Below, piece after piece: positions 6,381 through 13,475 of a DNA stretch of 16,251 bases. Below the pieces are notes generated by a model, which worked only from the letters and a program-made list of their open reading frames with translations, had not been told where the DNA came from and searched no databases. Origin of the DNA: Archangium sp. Lineage in GTDB: Bacteria; Myxococcota; Myxococcia; Myxococcales; Myxococcaceae. Position 1 is the first letter of the stretch, and every line of letters starts with the position of its first letter. Where the stretch lies: the NCBI GenBank assembly GCA_016793585.1, contig JAEUJR010000200.1, positions 1-16,251 of the forward strand, in the 5' to 3' direction. The position numbers and the translations under genes were made by a program.

Positions 6381-6412
6381 GAGGCCCGACGCTCGGCGGG
6401 AGCGCGGGCCTC
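6381..6412 (-). terminator. Terminator-like GC-rich hairpin after flgE
   Basis: Starting 27 nt after the flgE stop, the transcript can form a 13-bp GC-rich stem: GAGGCCCG pairs with CGGGCCTC and CGCTC with GAGCG, with one bulged base and a 5-nt loop. The sequence after it is TGCACTTTCA, so the U-tract is weak. It may be an attenuator or an mRNA-stabilising 3' end that lowers readthrough from the hook genes into flbD-motAB. This is the only substantial non-coding gap in the window (6296-6438). Confidence 0.4.
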
Positions 6413-6438
6413 CAGTCACCGCTCAGGCGTGAGACGGG

Positions 6439-7734
6439 CTACCGCTTGAGCTGCATGAGCTCGCCCAGCAGCGAGTCGGCGGTGGTGATGGTCTTCGAGT
6501 TCGCCTGGAAGCCACGCTGCGCGGCGATCATCTTCACGAACTCGTTCGCGAGATCGACGTTCGACTGCTCGAGCGAGCCGGCCGAGATGCTGGCGCGGCC
6601 ACCCGACGCCGGCGCGCCCACCGTCGGCTGCCCCGACTCGATCGACTCGAAGAGCAGGTTGCCGCCGATGCGGGTCAGCTTGTCGGCCGCGTCGAAGTCG
6701 GCGACGGCGACCTGGCCCAGCACGCGGGTGCTGCCGTTGGTGAAGGCGCCGACCACCTCGCCCTTGTTGTTGATCTGAATCGACGAGAGCGTGCCGGCCG
6801 CGTTGCCGTCCTGGCTGGTGAAGGTGAGCTCGTTGCGGTTGCCGCCGATGTTCTGCACGACGCCGTCGAGGCCGGTGCCGCCGCTGGTGAGATCGTCACC
6901 GAAGTTGAAGGTGAGCGGCTGCGGGTTGACGGCGTTGATCGGGTTGAACGTGGCGGTCTGGGTGACGGCGTCGAGGCGGCCCTGGCTGTCGAAGGTCATG
7001 GTGCCGCTGGCGATCTCGGTGGGCACGCCCGCGGTACCGCCGGTCAGGGCCGCGCCGTCTGGAACGAGGGCTCGCCAGTCCCACGCGCCGGTGGCCGTGC
7101 GGTTGAAGTACACCGTGACGTCGTGTGACTGACCGAGGGAGTCGAAGATCGTCACCGACGCGTTGAAGTTCGCCGTGTTCGCCGGGTTGAGCGGGTCGAA
7201 GGTCTGAACGGTGGCGTTCGGGTCGAGCTTCGCCTTCATGGTGATCGCGTTGGTGGCGGTGGCGAGCGAGGTCGCCGTGCCGACCTGCATGTCACCGAGC
7301 GCGCCCTGAACGTTGCCGCGCTGGTCAGCCGTGTAGCCCTGCAGGCGCAGCTGATCGATGTTGACGAGGTAGCCGTCCTTGTCCATCGAGAACTGGCCGG
7401 CGCGCGTGTAGTACTGGCCGCCGGTGCCGTTGTAGTTGCCGCGCATCACGAAGAAGCCGTTGCCCTGCAGCGCGAGATCGGTGGCGACGCCGGTGTTCGT
7501 CAGCGCCCCCTGCGTGATGATTCGCTGAATGGCCTGCAGATTCGTGCCGAGACCAATCTGGCCACCACCCGGAGCGCCGATGACTTGCTGCAGGAGGGCA
7601 TCTTGAAACGCAGCACGCGACGCCTTGAAGCCGATGGTGTTCGCGTTGGCGATGTTGTCGCCGATGACGTTGAGATCCTGGCTGTTGGCCTGAAGGCCAG
7701 ACGTTCCGGTGGTGAGTGACGTGAGCAGCGACAT
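6439..7734 (-). CDS. flgE: Flagellar hook protein FlgE
   Basis: FlgE polymerises outside the cell into the hook, the universal joint between rod and filament. The 431-residue product has the rod/hook family N-terminus (LTTGTSGLQANSQDLNVIGD, then NIANANTIGFKASRAAFQD) and the matching C-terminal helix (NVDLANEFVKMIAAQRGFQA, then NSKTITTADSLLGEL). These pair as the coiled-coil D0 core. The middle holds the FlgE surface domains, with Thr/Asn/Gly-rich beta segments including YYTRAGQFSMDKDGYLV and VTIFDSLGQSHDVTVYF. The length is close to enteric FlgE (about 400). The ATG at 7734 has AGGGAGGGG about 7 nt upstream. It follows flgD by 15 nt and is the last gene before the hairpin-containing gap. Confidence 0.97.
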   Translation of the reverse strand: MSLLTSLTTGTSGLQANSQDLNVIGDNIANANTIGFKASRAAFQDALLQQVIGAPGGGQIGLGTNLQAIQRIITQGALTNTGVATDLALQGNGFFVMRGNYNGTGGQYYTRAGQFSMDKDGYLVNIDQLRLQGYTADQRGNVQGALGDMQVGTATSLATATNAITMKAKLDPNATVQTFDPLNPANTANFNASVTIFDSLGQSHDVTVYFNRTATGAWDWRALVPDGAALTGGTAGVPTEIASGTMTFDSQGRLDAVTQTATFNPINAVNPQPLTFNFGDDLTSGGTGLDGVVQNIGGNRNELTFTSQDGNAAGTLSSIQINNKGEVVGAFTNGSTRVLGQVAVADFDAADKLTRIGGNLLFESIESGQPTVGAPASGGRASISAGSLEQSNVDLANEFVKMIAAQRGFQANSKTITTADSLLGELMQLKR

Positions 7735-7749
7735 GGTGAATCCCCTCCC

Positions 7750-8442
7750 TCAGGGTGCGGTGGTTGAGTTCGGCTCGTTGACTTCGAGTACGTCCGAGAG
7801 CCGAACCCGGACGCCATTGACGATCAGCTGAGGAACTCCGTCTGCAAACGAGACGCCGTTCGCGCGGCCTCTGCCCTGCGGCGTGACCGCGACCGACTTC
7901 TTCTCGGCGTTCTCTGCCGTGAGCTTCACCGTGTACTGCCCAGCAGGCGCGAGCTTGCCCGTCGAATCGCGGCCGTCCCAGTCGATGCTGATCGGGCCCG
8001 CGGCACGTTCTGCCGTGATGGTGATGGTGCGCACCGTCTTGCCCGACGCGTCGGTGATGATCGCGTTCACCTTCGTCGCCTTGTCGAGCAGGTTGCCGTT
8101 GATGGTGGTCTGGGTGTCGGCCGCCCCGCGGGTGATCTTGTCCGACGTAAACGTGACGTCCTTGCCGACGAGGTTGGCGACGCCGGTCTGGTTGTTCGAC
8201 GCCTGCGCCATCAGCAGCGACTCGAGCGTGCTGTTCATCTGCGACTGCTGCTCGACGGTGGCGAACTGCGCGAGCTGCGCGATGAAGGCCTGGTTGTCGA
8301 CGGGCTCGAGCGGGTTCTGGTTCGCGAGCTGCGTCGTGAGCAGCTTGAGGAACTCCTCTTTGCCGAGCTTGCTCGAGCCCTGGGTGGAGAGGGTGCTGGG
8401 GGCGGCGCCAGGCAACGAGAGCGGGTTGACTTGAGTGGCCAT
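7750..8442 (-). CDS. flgD: Hook-capping scaffold protein FlgD
   Basis: FlgD caps the growing hook and is needed for FlgE polymerisation; it is exported and later discarded. The 230-residue product has the typical length. The conserved N-terminal export and capping segment is clear: GKEEFLKLLTTQLANQNPLE, PVDNQAFIAQLAQFATVEQQ and SQMNSTLESLL (about 27-77). The tudor/FnIII-like C-terminal part follows, with AAGPISIDWDGRDSTGKLAP and GQYTVKLTAEN, ending in NGVRVRLSDVLEV. The ATG at 8442 comes 4 nt after the fliK stop, with GAAGG about 9 nt upstream. Its position between fliK and flgE is standard. Confidence 0.96.
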   Translation of the reverse strand: MATQVNPLSLPGAAPSTLSTQGSSKLGKEEFLKLLTTQLANQNPLEPVDNQAFIAQLAQFATVEQQSQMNSTLESLLMAQASNNQTGVANLVGKDVTFTSDKITRGAADTQTTINGNLLDKATKVNAIITDASGKTVRTITITAERAAGPISIDWDGRDSTGKLAPAGQYTVKLTAENAEKKSVAVTPQGRGRANGVSFADGVPQLIVNGVRVRLSDVLEVNEPNSTTAP

Positions 8443-8446
8443 GACG

Positions 8447-10759
8447 TCACGCCTTCACGGAGAGGCGCCCTTCGGCGCGGGTGGTGGAGCTGGAGGACTC
8501 GGGGCGAACGTGCGTGCGGCGAGGCAATGGCTCGCGTTCGTCGTGCGGCTCGAAGCGTTGCTGCGACGCGCCCTGGTGATCCGACTGGGTGAGATCGAAG
8601 TGACCGAGCGCGAGGCCTTCGTGGGCGAGGGCGAGCCGCAGCTCTCCCTGCCGCGCTTCGACGAGGCTGGCCGCAGGGCCCGCGGCGCGAATGTCGGTGA
8701 CGCCGTCGTGCACCTTCACCTGCAGCGAGAGCGTTCCCGAGTCCTGGGTCTCGACGTTGAGCCGCGCGACGTTCGGCAGCACGACGACGCGCAGGGTCGG
8801 ATCGTCGAGGTACGCCGGCGCGACGTTCGGCAGCGGGTTCGGCTGCTGGGGCGCGCCCGCTTCGGCGGCTCGCGGCGCAGGTGGCAGGTCGTTCGGCTGC
8901 AGCGGCGCAGGTTGGCTGGGCAGCGGCGTGACGCTCTTGTCGTCGCGCTCGACCTCGGTGGCCTTCTTCGTCTCGACGCGCTCGAGCTTTCGCGGGGCCG
9001 GCTCTTCAGACGCTGTGACGCTCCTGGCCGGCTCCGCTGGCTTCGTCGTTCGATGCGCCGCGAGCTCGAGCACCTGCGCAACCTGACTCTTCGGCGCGGG
9101 CGCCGGGCGTTGCTCCACGGCATGGTGCGCGATGGGAGCCGTCATGGTGGGCTGTGACTTCAGGGCGTGCGCGGGCGTGCCGAAGTGCTTCGTGTCGACA
9201 GCAGTCGCAGAAACGGTGGGGGACACGGAGAAGAGCGTGGCGGCGATGGCGGGCGGTTCGCGAAGGGCTGGGGCGTGGCTGGAAGTCGCGGTCGCCTCGT
9301 CGCGAACGGTGGATGAGGGCCGGTGCGCGAAGTCCTGAGCGTGCGGAGCGACGGGCGTGTCTGGGGAGGCGCGCACGACGGGACGCTGATCGGGAGCAGC
9401 GACGAACGAGGTGTTGCTCGTCGTCACCAGTGGAGCAGTGGGTGACTGAGCAGGCGCGTTCTTCTCCGTGTGTGGTTTCTCCTGCACGTTCGACTCGACG
9501 ACCCGTCGCCGGTGCAGCGAATTGGGGAGCGGCTTCTGCTCGGCGCGGGGCGAGTCGGGCTCTCGGTGGCTCGGCGTCAGCGCCTGCTCCGTGTGAGCCG
9601 GAGCTGGATGCTGGTGCGGCGCGGGCTGCAGGTTCGTCGTCGTGCGCTCGTGGCGCTGCTGTTCGGTCGCGGTCTCTTGCTTCGTCCTGAATGGAGTGGT
9701 CGGCGCAGCGCTCGACCCGTCGGCCGCGGCCTTCGTGCGAAGCGGAGGGTTCGGCTGCGCAGGACTCGGCAGTTCGGTCGCGGTCGCGAGCTTCGTCTGG
9801 TGCGATGTCTGTGGAGACGTGGGGTGTGGCTGCACCGCCTCGCGCGTGTGCGACTGGGCCAGGCGACTGGGTTGATCACGCGTGGTGCCGTACGCGGGCA
9901 GCTCGGGGGCCGATGGTCGCGCGTTCGGCTGAACGAACGCTGGCGCAGGCTTCGCTGAAGCGAGCTCGCGCGGCGCGTGGTGTGGGATCGGAGGAGCGAC
10001 GGTCTCGCTGGGCTGGTCGCGGGCGAAGGACTTCGGGTTCTGCAGCGCGAGGTTCGTCTCTGGTGTTGCTTTGACCGCCGGCTGAACCACGCCCTGCGCA
10101 GGCTGCGCGTTGGGCTGCGCGACTCCGACGTGCGTCGAGACCGGGGCCGCGACCTTCGTGTGCTGATTCGTCGGTGCGGTGGGCTGCGGCGTGGCCTGCG
10201 CTGAAGCACTCCCGCTCGAGGCCTGTGGTGGCGGCGTCACGCTCGGGGTCGCCGGCCGGGCCAGCTGGGGGGTGGTGGACCGCGGCAGCTCGTTGAGGGC
10301 GGGCGCGGTGAGCGAGTTGTGGCTCGTCGAGTCGGTCGAGGCGGCTTTCGCCGGCGCGGTCTCGGGTTGACGGAGCTCGGGTGCGCGCGGACGCACGTCG
10401 GCTGCACGACGGTCACCTGGCCGCGACAGGGGCGCGTCGGTGGCGGGCTCCGAGACGACGCGAAGCCGCTCGACGAGGCCACGCTCGGGCGCTGGTGTCT
10501 TCACGACGTCGGTCGAACGACGGCCCGGGTTGGGCGGGGGCTGGAGCGGGCCGTGCGCCACCGTCAGCAGCGGCACCTCTCTCGAGGGATCGTTCGCGGG
10601 CAGCCCGCTCGTGTGCGCTCTGGCCATCGGCAGTCGCGGCTCGTCGTTGGCAGCGCGCAGCAGCTTCGAGAACGGGCTCACGCCAGCCGGCTTCTGGAGC
10701 GGCATGATCGGCTCGTCGGCCTGCGGTGCGATGGCCGGCTTGCCGATTCGCAGCTTCAC
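8447..10759 (-). CDS. fliK: Flagellar hook-length control protein FliK (unusually long)
   Basis: FliK is a secreted molecular ruler that measures hook length and then triggers FlhB to switch to filament export. The 770-residue product is roughly twice the enteric length. About 650 N-terminal residues are low complexity, rich in Pro, Ala, Thr, Ser, Gln and His, and poorly structured. The C-terminal part (about 654-723) resembles the Flg_hook domain: TLRVVVLPNVARLNVE, TLSLQVKVHDGVTDIRAAG, LVEARQGELRLALAHEGLAL. A charged, Ser-rich tail follows. The GTG at 10759 is preferred: AGGAGG sits 6 nt upstream and the codon overlaps the stop of the preceding gene as GTGA. Identity rests on the C-terminal domain and position before flgD; the ruler region has no recognisable family match. 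Confidence 0.88.
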   Translation of the reverse strand: MKLRIGKPAIAPQADEPIMPLQKPAGVSPFSKLLRAANDEPRLPMARAHTSGLPANDPSREVPLLTVAHGPLQPPPNPGRRSTDVVKTPAPERGLVERLRVVSEPATDAPLSRPGDRRAADVRPRAPELRQPETAPAKAASTDSTSHNSLTAPALNELPRSTTPQLARPATPSVTPPPQASSGSASAQATPQPTAPTNQHTKVAAPVSTHVGVAQPNAQPAQGVVQPAVKATPETNLALQNPKSFARDQPSETVAPPIPHHAPRELASAKPAPAFVQPNARPSAPELPAYGTTRDQPSRLAQSHTREAVQPHPTSPQTSHQTKLATATELPSPAQPNPPLRTKAAADGSSAAPTTPFRTKQETATEQQRHERTTTNLQPAPHQHPAPAHTEQALTPSHREPDSPRAEQKPLPNSLHRRRVVESNVQEKPHTEKNAPAQSPTAPLVTTSNTSFVAAPDQRPVVRASPDTPVAPHAQDFAHRPSSTVRDEATATSSHAPALREPPAIAATLFSVSPTVSATAVDTKHFGTPAHALKSQPTMTAPIAHHAVEQRPAPAPKSQVAQVLELAAHRTTKPAEPARSVTASEEPAPRKLERVETKKATEVERDDKSVTPLPSQPAPLQPNDLPPAPRAAEAGAPQQPNPLPNVAPAYLDDPTLRVVVLPNVARLNVETQDSGTLSLQVKVHDGVTDIRAAGPAASLVEARQGELRLALAHEGLALGHFDLTQSDHQGASQQRFEPHDEREPLPRRTHVRPESSSSTTRAEGRLSVKA

Positions 10760-11454
10760 TTGAGGCCTCCTTTGGGTGGCGCCGAGGGCATCGTCGCCAT
10801 CGTCGCGACGAGCTCGGCGGCGAGGTCGGGCTTGAGTCGATCCATCACGGCGCCCGCCTCGGCCGGCTTCATTCGCTTGAGCAGCGCGGCCGCGAGCTTC
10901 GTGTCTGACTTCTGGAGCAGCAACGCCGCTGCTTCGGGCTTCATCGACTTCATCGTCTTCGCCAGCGCGTCGAGCTCAGCCGGTTTCGGCGCGGGCTGCG
11001 TGGCGGGCAGAGGCTGATTCGGGTTCACGGCAGGCTCGGCGCTGGCGGCCGGCCGCTTGGCGATCAACGCCTCGAGCCGTTCGGTCTCGGCCCGCAGCTG
11101 CAGCCGTGCGTCGGCGATCTCCCTGGCGAGCTTCTCGAGCGACGCGCGCTCCGACTCGAGCTGCTTCTTGTCGTCGTCGATCTTCTTGCGGGCCGCGGCG
11201 AGCTCTTTGCCCGACTTCACGAGCTCGTTGCACAACGCCTTCTTCGTCAGCGCAGGCGGCGTCGGCGTCTCGGAGGTGGGCTCGGCCTTCACGACTGGCG
11301 GGGGCGGAGGGGGCGACTCGACCTTCGGCTTCTCTTCCGCTTCGACGGGAGCCTTCGGCGCGGGCGCGGTGGGCGTCGCCACCTCAGGTGGAGTGGGGTT
11401 CTTCGGCTCGACCGGCCCTGCTGCCACCACCGCTGCGAGCATCCAGGTCAGCAC
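10756..11454 (-). CDS. motE: MotE/YlxF-like protein with coiled coil and MgtE-N-like C-terminus
   Basis: This 232-residue protein sits where fliJ and ylxF normally lie, between fliI and fliK. It has a short hydrophobic N-terminus (MLTWMLAAVVAA) that may be a signal sequence or anchor and a Pro/Ala/Glu-rich linker to about 70. A strongly predicted coiled coil follows (about 75-133, with LVKSGKELAAARKKIDDDKK), then a second Pro-rich linker. The C-terminal helical domain (about 158-222, with KSMKPEAAALLLQKSD and LLKRMKPAEAGAVMDRLKPD) has the MgtE-N/FliG-like repeat typical of the MotE (COG3334) and Bacillus YlxF group. In alphaproteobacteria MotE is a periplasmic chaperone for the stator accessory MotC; a stator or export role here is inferred. 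The GTG at 11454 has GGGAG 7 nt upstream and follows the fliI stop by 3 nt. Confidence 0.75.
   Translation of the reverse strand: MLTWMLAAVVAAGPVEPKNPTPPEVATPTAPAPKAPVEAEEKPKVESPPPPPPVVKAEPTSETPTPPALTKKALCNELVKSGKELAAARKKIDDDKKQLESERASLEKLAREIADARLQLRAETERLEALIAKRPAASAEPAVNPNQPLPATQPAPKPAELDALAKTMKSMKPEAAALLLQKSDTKLAAALLKRMKPAEAGAVMDRLKPDLAAELVATMATMPSAPPKGGLK
10766..10771 (-). promoter_or_regulatory. Ribosome binding site deciding the fliK start
   Basis: A perfect AGGAGG lies 6 nt before the GTG at 10759, inside the last codons of the MotE-like gene. It supports a GTG start coupled to the upstream stop. Confidence 0.75.
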
Positions 11455-11457
11455 GAC

Positions 11458-12819
11458 TCATCTCCCGCTCTTCAGAGGTGGCGGCTTCTGTGCCGAGACC
11501 TCCTTCGGTTTCAGCGCGCCGTTCAGCTGCGCCAGGGTCTGGTCGAGCGAGAAGTGCTCGGCAGGGCCCTGACGGAGGAATGCATTGATCTGGCCAATGC
11601 AGGCGAGGGCGCGATCCACCCGGGGATTGCTGCCGGTCTGATACGCGCCCACCTCAATCAGATCCGCAGCCTCGCGGTACGCAGACAGCACCTCACGCAC
11701 CTGCATGGCCGACTCGCGATGCGTCACCTGCGTGACGTCCGACATGCAACGACTCACCGACGCCAGAATGTCGACGGCAGGGAAGTGACCAGCGTTCGCG
11801 AGCTTTCGCGAGAGCACCACGTGCCCGTCGAGCGCGGCCTTCGCGCTGTCGGTGACCGGGTCGGTCAGATCGTCGCCTTCGGCGAGCACGGTGTAGAGCG
11901 CGGTGATGCTGCCGTTCCCCGAGTCGTTGCCGGCGCGCTCGACGAGCCGCGGCAGCATCGCGAAGACCGACGGTGGGTAGCCCTTCGACGTCGGAGGCTC
12001 GCCCGCCGCCAGACCGATCTCTCGTTGCGCCATCGCGACACGCGAGAGCGAGTCCATCAACAGCATGACCTTGAGCCCGCGCGCGCGGAACCACTCGGCC
12101 ACCGCCGTCGCAGCCATCGCGGCCCGAACTCGAACGAGCGGCGGCTCGTCTCCTGTCGCGACCACGATCACCGATCGGGCGAGGCCTTCGATGCCGAGAT
12201 CGCGCTCGACGAACTCCCGCACCTCACGGCCGCGCTCACCAATGAGCCCGACGACGATCACGTCGGCGACCGAGTGCCGCGCCACCATGCCGAGCAGCAC
12301 CGACTTGCCGACGCCCGGGCCGGCCATGATGCCCATGCGCTGGCCTTCACCGAGCGTGAGGCAGGCGTCGAGCGAACGAACGCCCGTGGGCATCGGCGCG
12401 GCGATTCGGCGGCGAGACATGGCGCTGGGTGGGTTCGACGCCAGGCGCATGCGCTCCTTGAGCAGCATCGCCGGCCCGCCATCGATCGGCTGCATGCGCG
12501 CGTCGACCACCCGGCCGAGCAGCGCTTCGCCGACGGGCACCTCGCCGGCGTTCGAGCGGGGCACGACCGCACAGCCCTCGCAGATGCCCTCCATCTCGCC
12601 GAACGGAACGAGCAGCGCGGTCGGGCCGTTGAAGCCGACGACCTCGGCGTGAACGGTTCGGCCGTGCTGGCCGCGAATCTCGCAGCTGGTGCCGAGGGCG
12701 ACCTGTGGCATCGCGGCCTCGAGCAGCAGTCCTGTCGCGCGCACGATGCGGCCCTGCACGACGACGTCGCGGCTGCCATCGAGCACCCGGCGAACGCGAT
12801 CGAGATCGACTCCGCTCAT
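11458..12819 (-). CDS. fliI: Flagellum-specific export ATPase FliI
   Basis: FliI is the F1-beta-like hexameric ATPase that unfolds and delivers substrates to the flagellar export gate. The 453-residue product has the full family length. An N-terminal beta-barrel domain (about 1-95) comes first. The P-loop AGPGVGKS is at 166-173, the catalytic GERGREV at 194-200 (Glu195) and Walker B VMLLMDSLSR at 251-260. The FliI/SctN signatures PPTSKGYPPSVFAMLPRLVE (275-294) and GSITALYTVLAEGDDLTDPV (303-322) are intact, and the C-terminal helical domain is present. All key nucleotide-binding residues are conserved, so it should be active. The ATG at 12819 is 7 nt after the fliH stop. FliH, its regulator, is encoded directly upstream; the usual partner FliJ is not found downstream. 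Confidence 0.98.
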   Translation of the reverse strand: MSGVDLDRVRRVLDGSRDVVVQGRIVRATGLLLEAAMPQVALGTSCEIRGQHGRTVHAEVVGFNGPTALLVPFGEMEGICEGCAVVPRSNAGEVPVGEALLGRVVDARMQPIDGGPAMLLKERMRLASNPPSAMSRRRIAAPMPTGVRSLDACLTLGEGQRMGIMAGPGVGKSVLLGMVARHSVADVIVVGLIGERGREVREFVERDLGIEGLARSVIVVATGDEPPLVRVRAAMAATAVAEWFRARGLKVMLLMDSLSRVAMAQREIGLAAGEPPTSKGYPPSVFAMLPRLVERAGNDSGNGSITALYTVLAEGDDLTDPVTDSAKAALDGHVVLSRKLANAGHFPAVDILASVSRCMSDVTQVTHRESAMQVREVLSAYREAADLIEVGAYQTGSNPRVDRALACIGQINAFLRQGPAEHFSLDQTLAQLNGALKPKEVSAQKPPPLKSGR

Positions 12820-12826
12820 GGCCGCC

Positions 12827-13468
12827 TCACTCGGTGTTCATCGCTTCGCGCAGTTCGCGACGAAGCTCGTCGAGGCGCGTGTCGAGCCGGCCATCGACGC
12901 CGTGCTGCTCCGATTCGATCACCACGTCGCCGGGCCCCAGCGCTTCGTCGGGCTGCACCGTCACGTTCGCGAGCGAGAGTGACGAGCCGGGCGCGTCTTG
13001 CAGCCGGCGGTGATCGTCGACGCTGACCTTCACGACGATCTGTCGGGCTTCGCCGACCTTTCGAATCGCGCTGCGAATGAGGCCGAAGAGCGGGTCGAGG
13101 CTGGTGGTCAGCTCACGCTCGAGAATGCGCCGGGCGATCAACACGCCAATCTCGAGCGCGTCGCTGCGGGCCTGCTCTCCGAGCCGGCACCCCTCTTGCC
13201 GGAGCGCGTCGATGGCCGCCTTGAGCCTCGGCGTGTGATCGATGACGACGGGGGGCGGAGGCGTCGGCACCGGGGCTGGAGGCAGGGGCTCGAAGGCCTG
13301 GCCGAGCGGCGGCGGTGATGGGGGCGGCGGCGCCATGACCGGAGCCGCCGGCGTGATCGCCGGGTCGAGCGACGCCGCCGTCCACGACGCGAGCTTGGGG
13401 TTTCCTCCCGGCGATCGTGGCGCGGGCGTGGCGTGCTGCATGAACGCGGGCTTCCTCAGTTCGCTCAC
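12827..13468 (-). CDS. fliH: Flagellar assembly protein FliH
   Basis: FliH is the peripheral-stalk-like regulator that binds FliI and tethers it to FliN and FlhA. The 213-residue product has a divergent N-terminus with Trp29 in KLASWTAASL; N-terminal Trp residues are used for docking in enteric FliH. A very proline-rich linker (about 38-75, with MAPPPPSPPPL and VPTPPPPVV) replaces most of the usual long GxxxG helix. The C-terminal V-ATPase E-like domain (about 82-205) shows EIGVLIARRILERELTTSLD, ARQIVVKVSVDDHRRL and GDVVIESEQHGVDGRLDTRL, close to the FliH consensus. The start is GTG at 13468, with GAGGG 4 nt upstream overlapping the fliG stop. Position between fliG and fliI supports the call. 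Confidence 0.93.
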   Translation of the reverse strand: MSELRKPAFMQHATPAPRSPGGNPKLASWTAASLDPAITPAAPVMAPPPPSPPPLGQAFEPLPPAPVPTPPPPVVIDHTPRLKAAIDALRQEGCRLGEQARSDALEIGVLIARRILERELTTSLDPLFGLIRSAIRKVGEARQIVVKVSVDDHRRLQDAPGSSLSLANVTVQPDEALGPGDVVIESEQHGVDGRLDTRLDELRRELREAMNTE

Positions 13469-13475
13469 GACACCC

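Noticed and set aside
11554..13026. Long plus-strand open frame (about 490 codons) opposite fliI and fliH
   Set aside because: It is the mirror of confident genes with intact FliI motifs. Its product is Arg/His/Ala-rich with no recognisable domain, as expected from GC-rich third positions.
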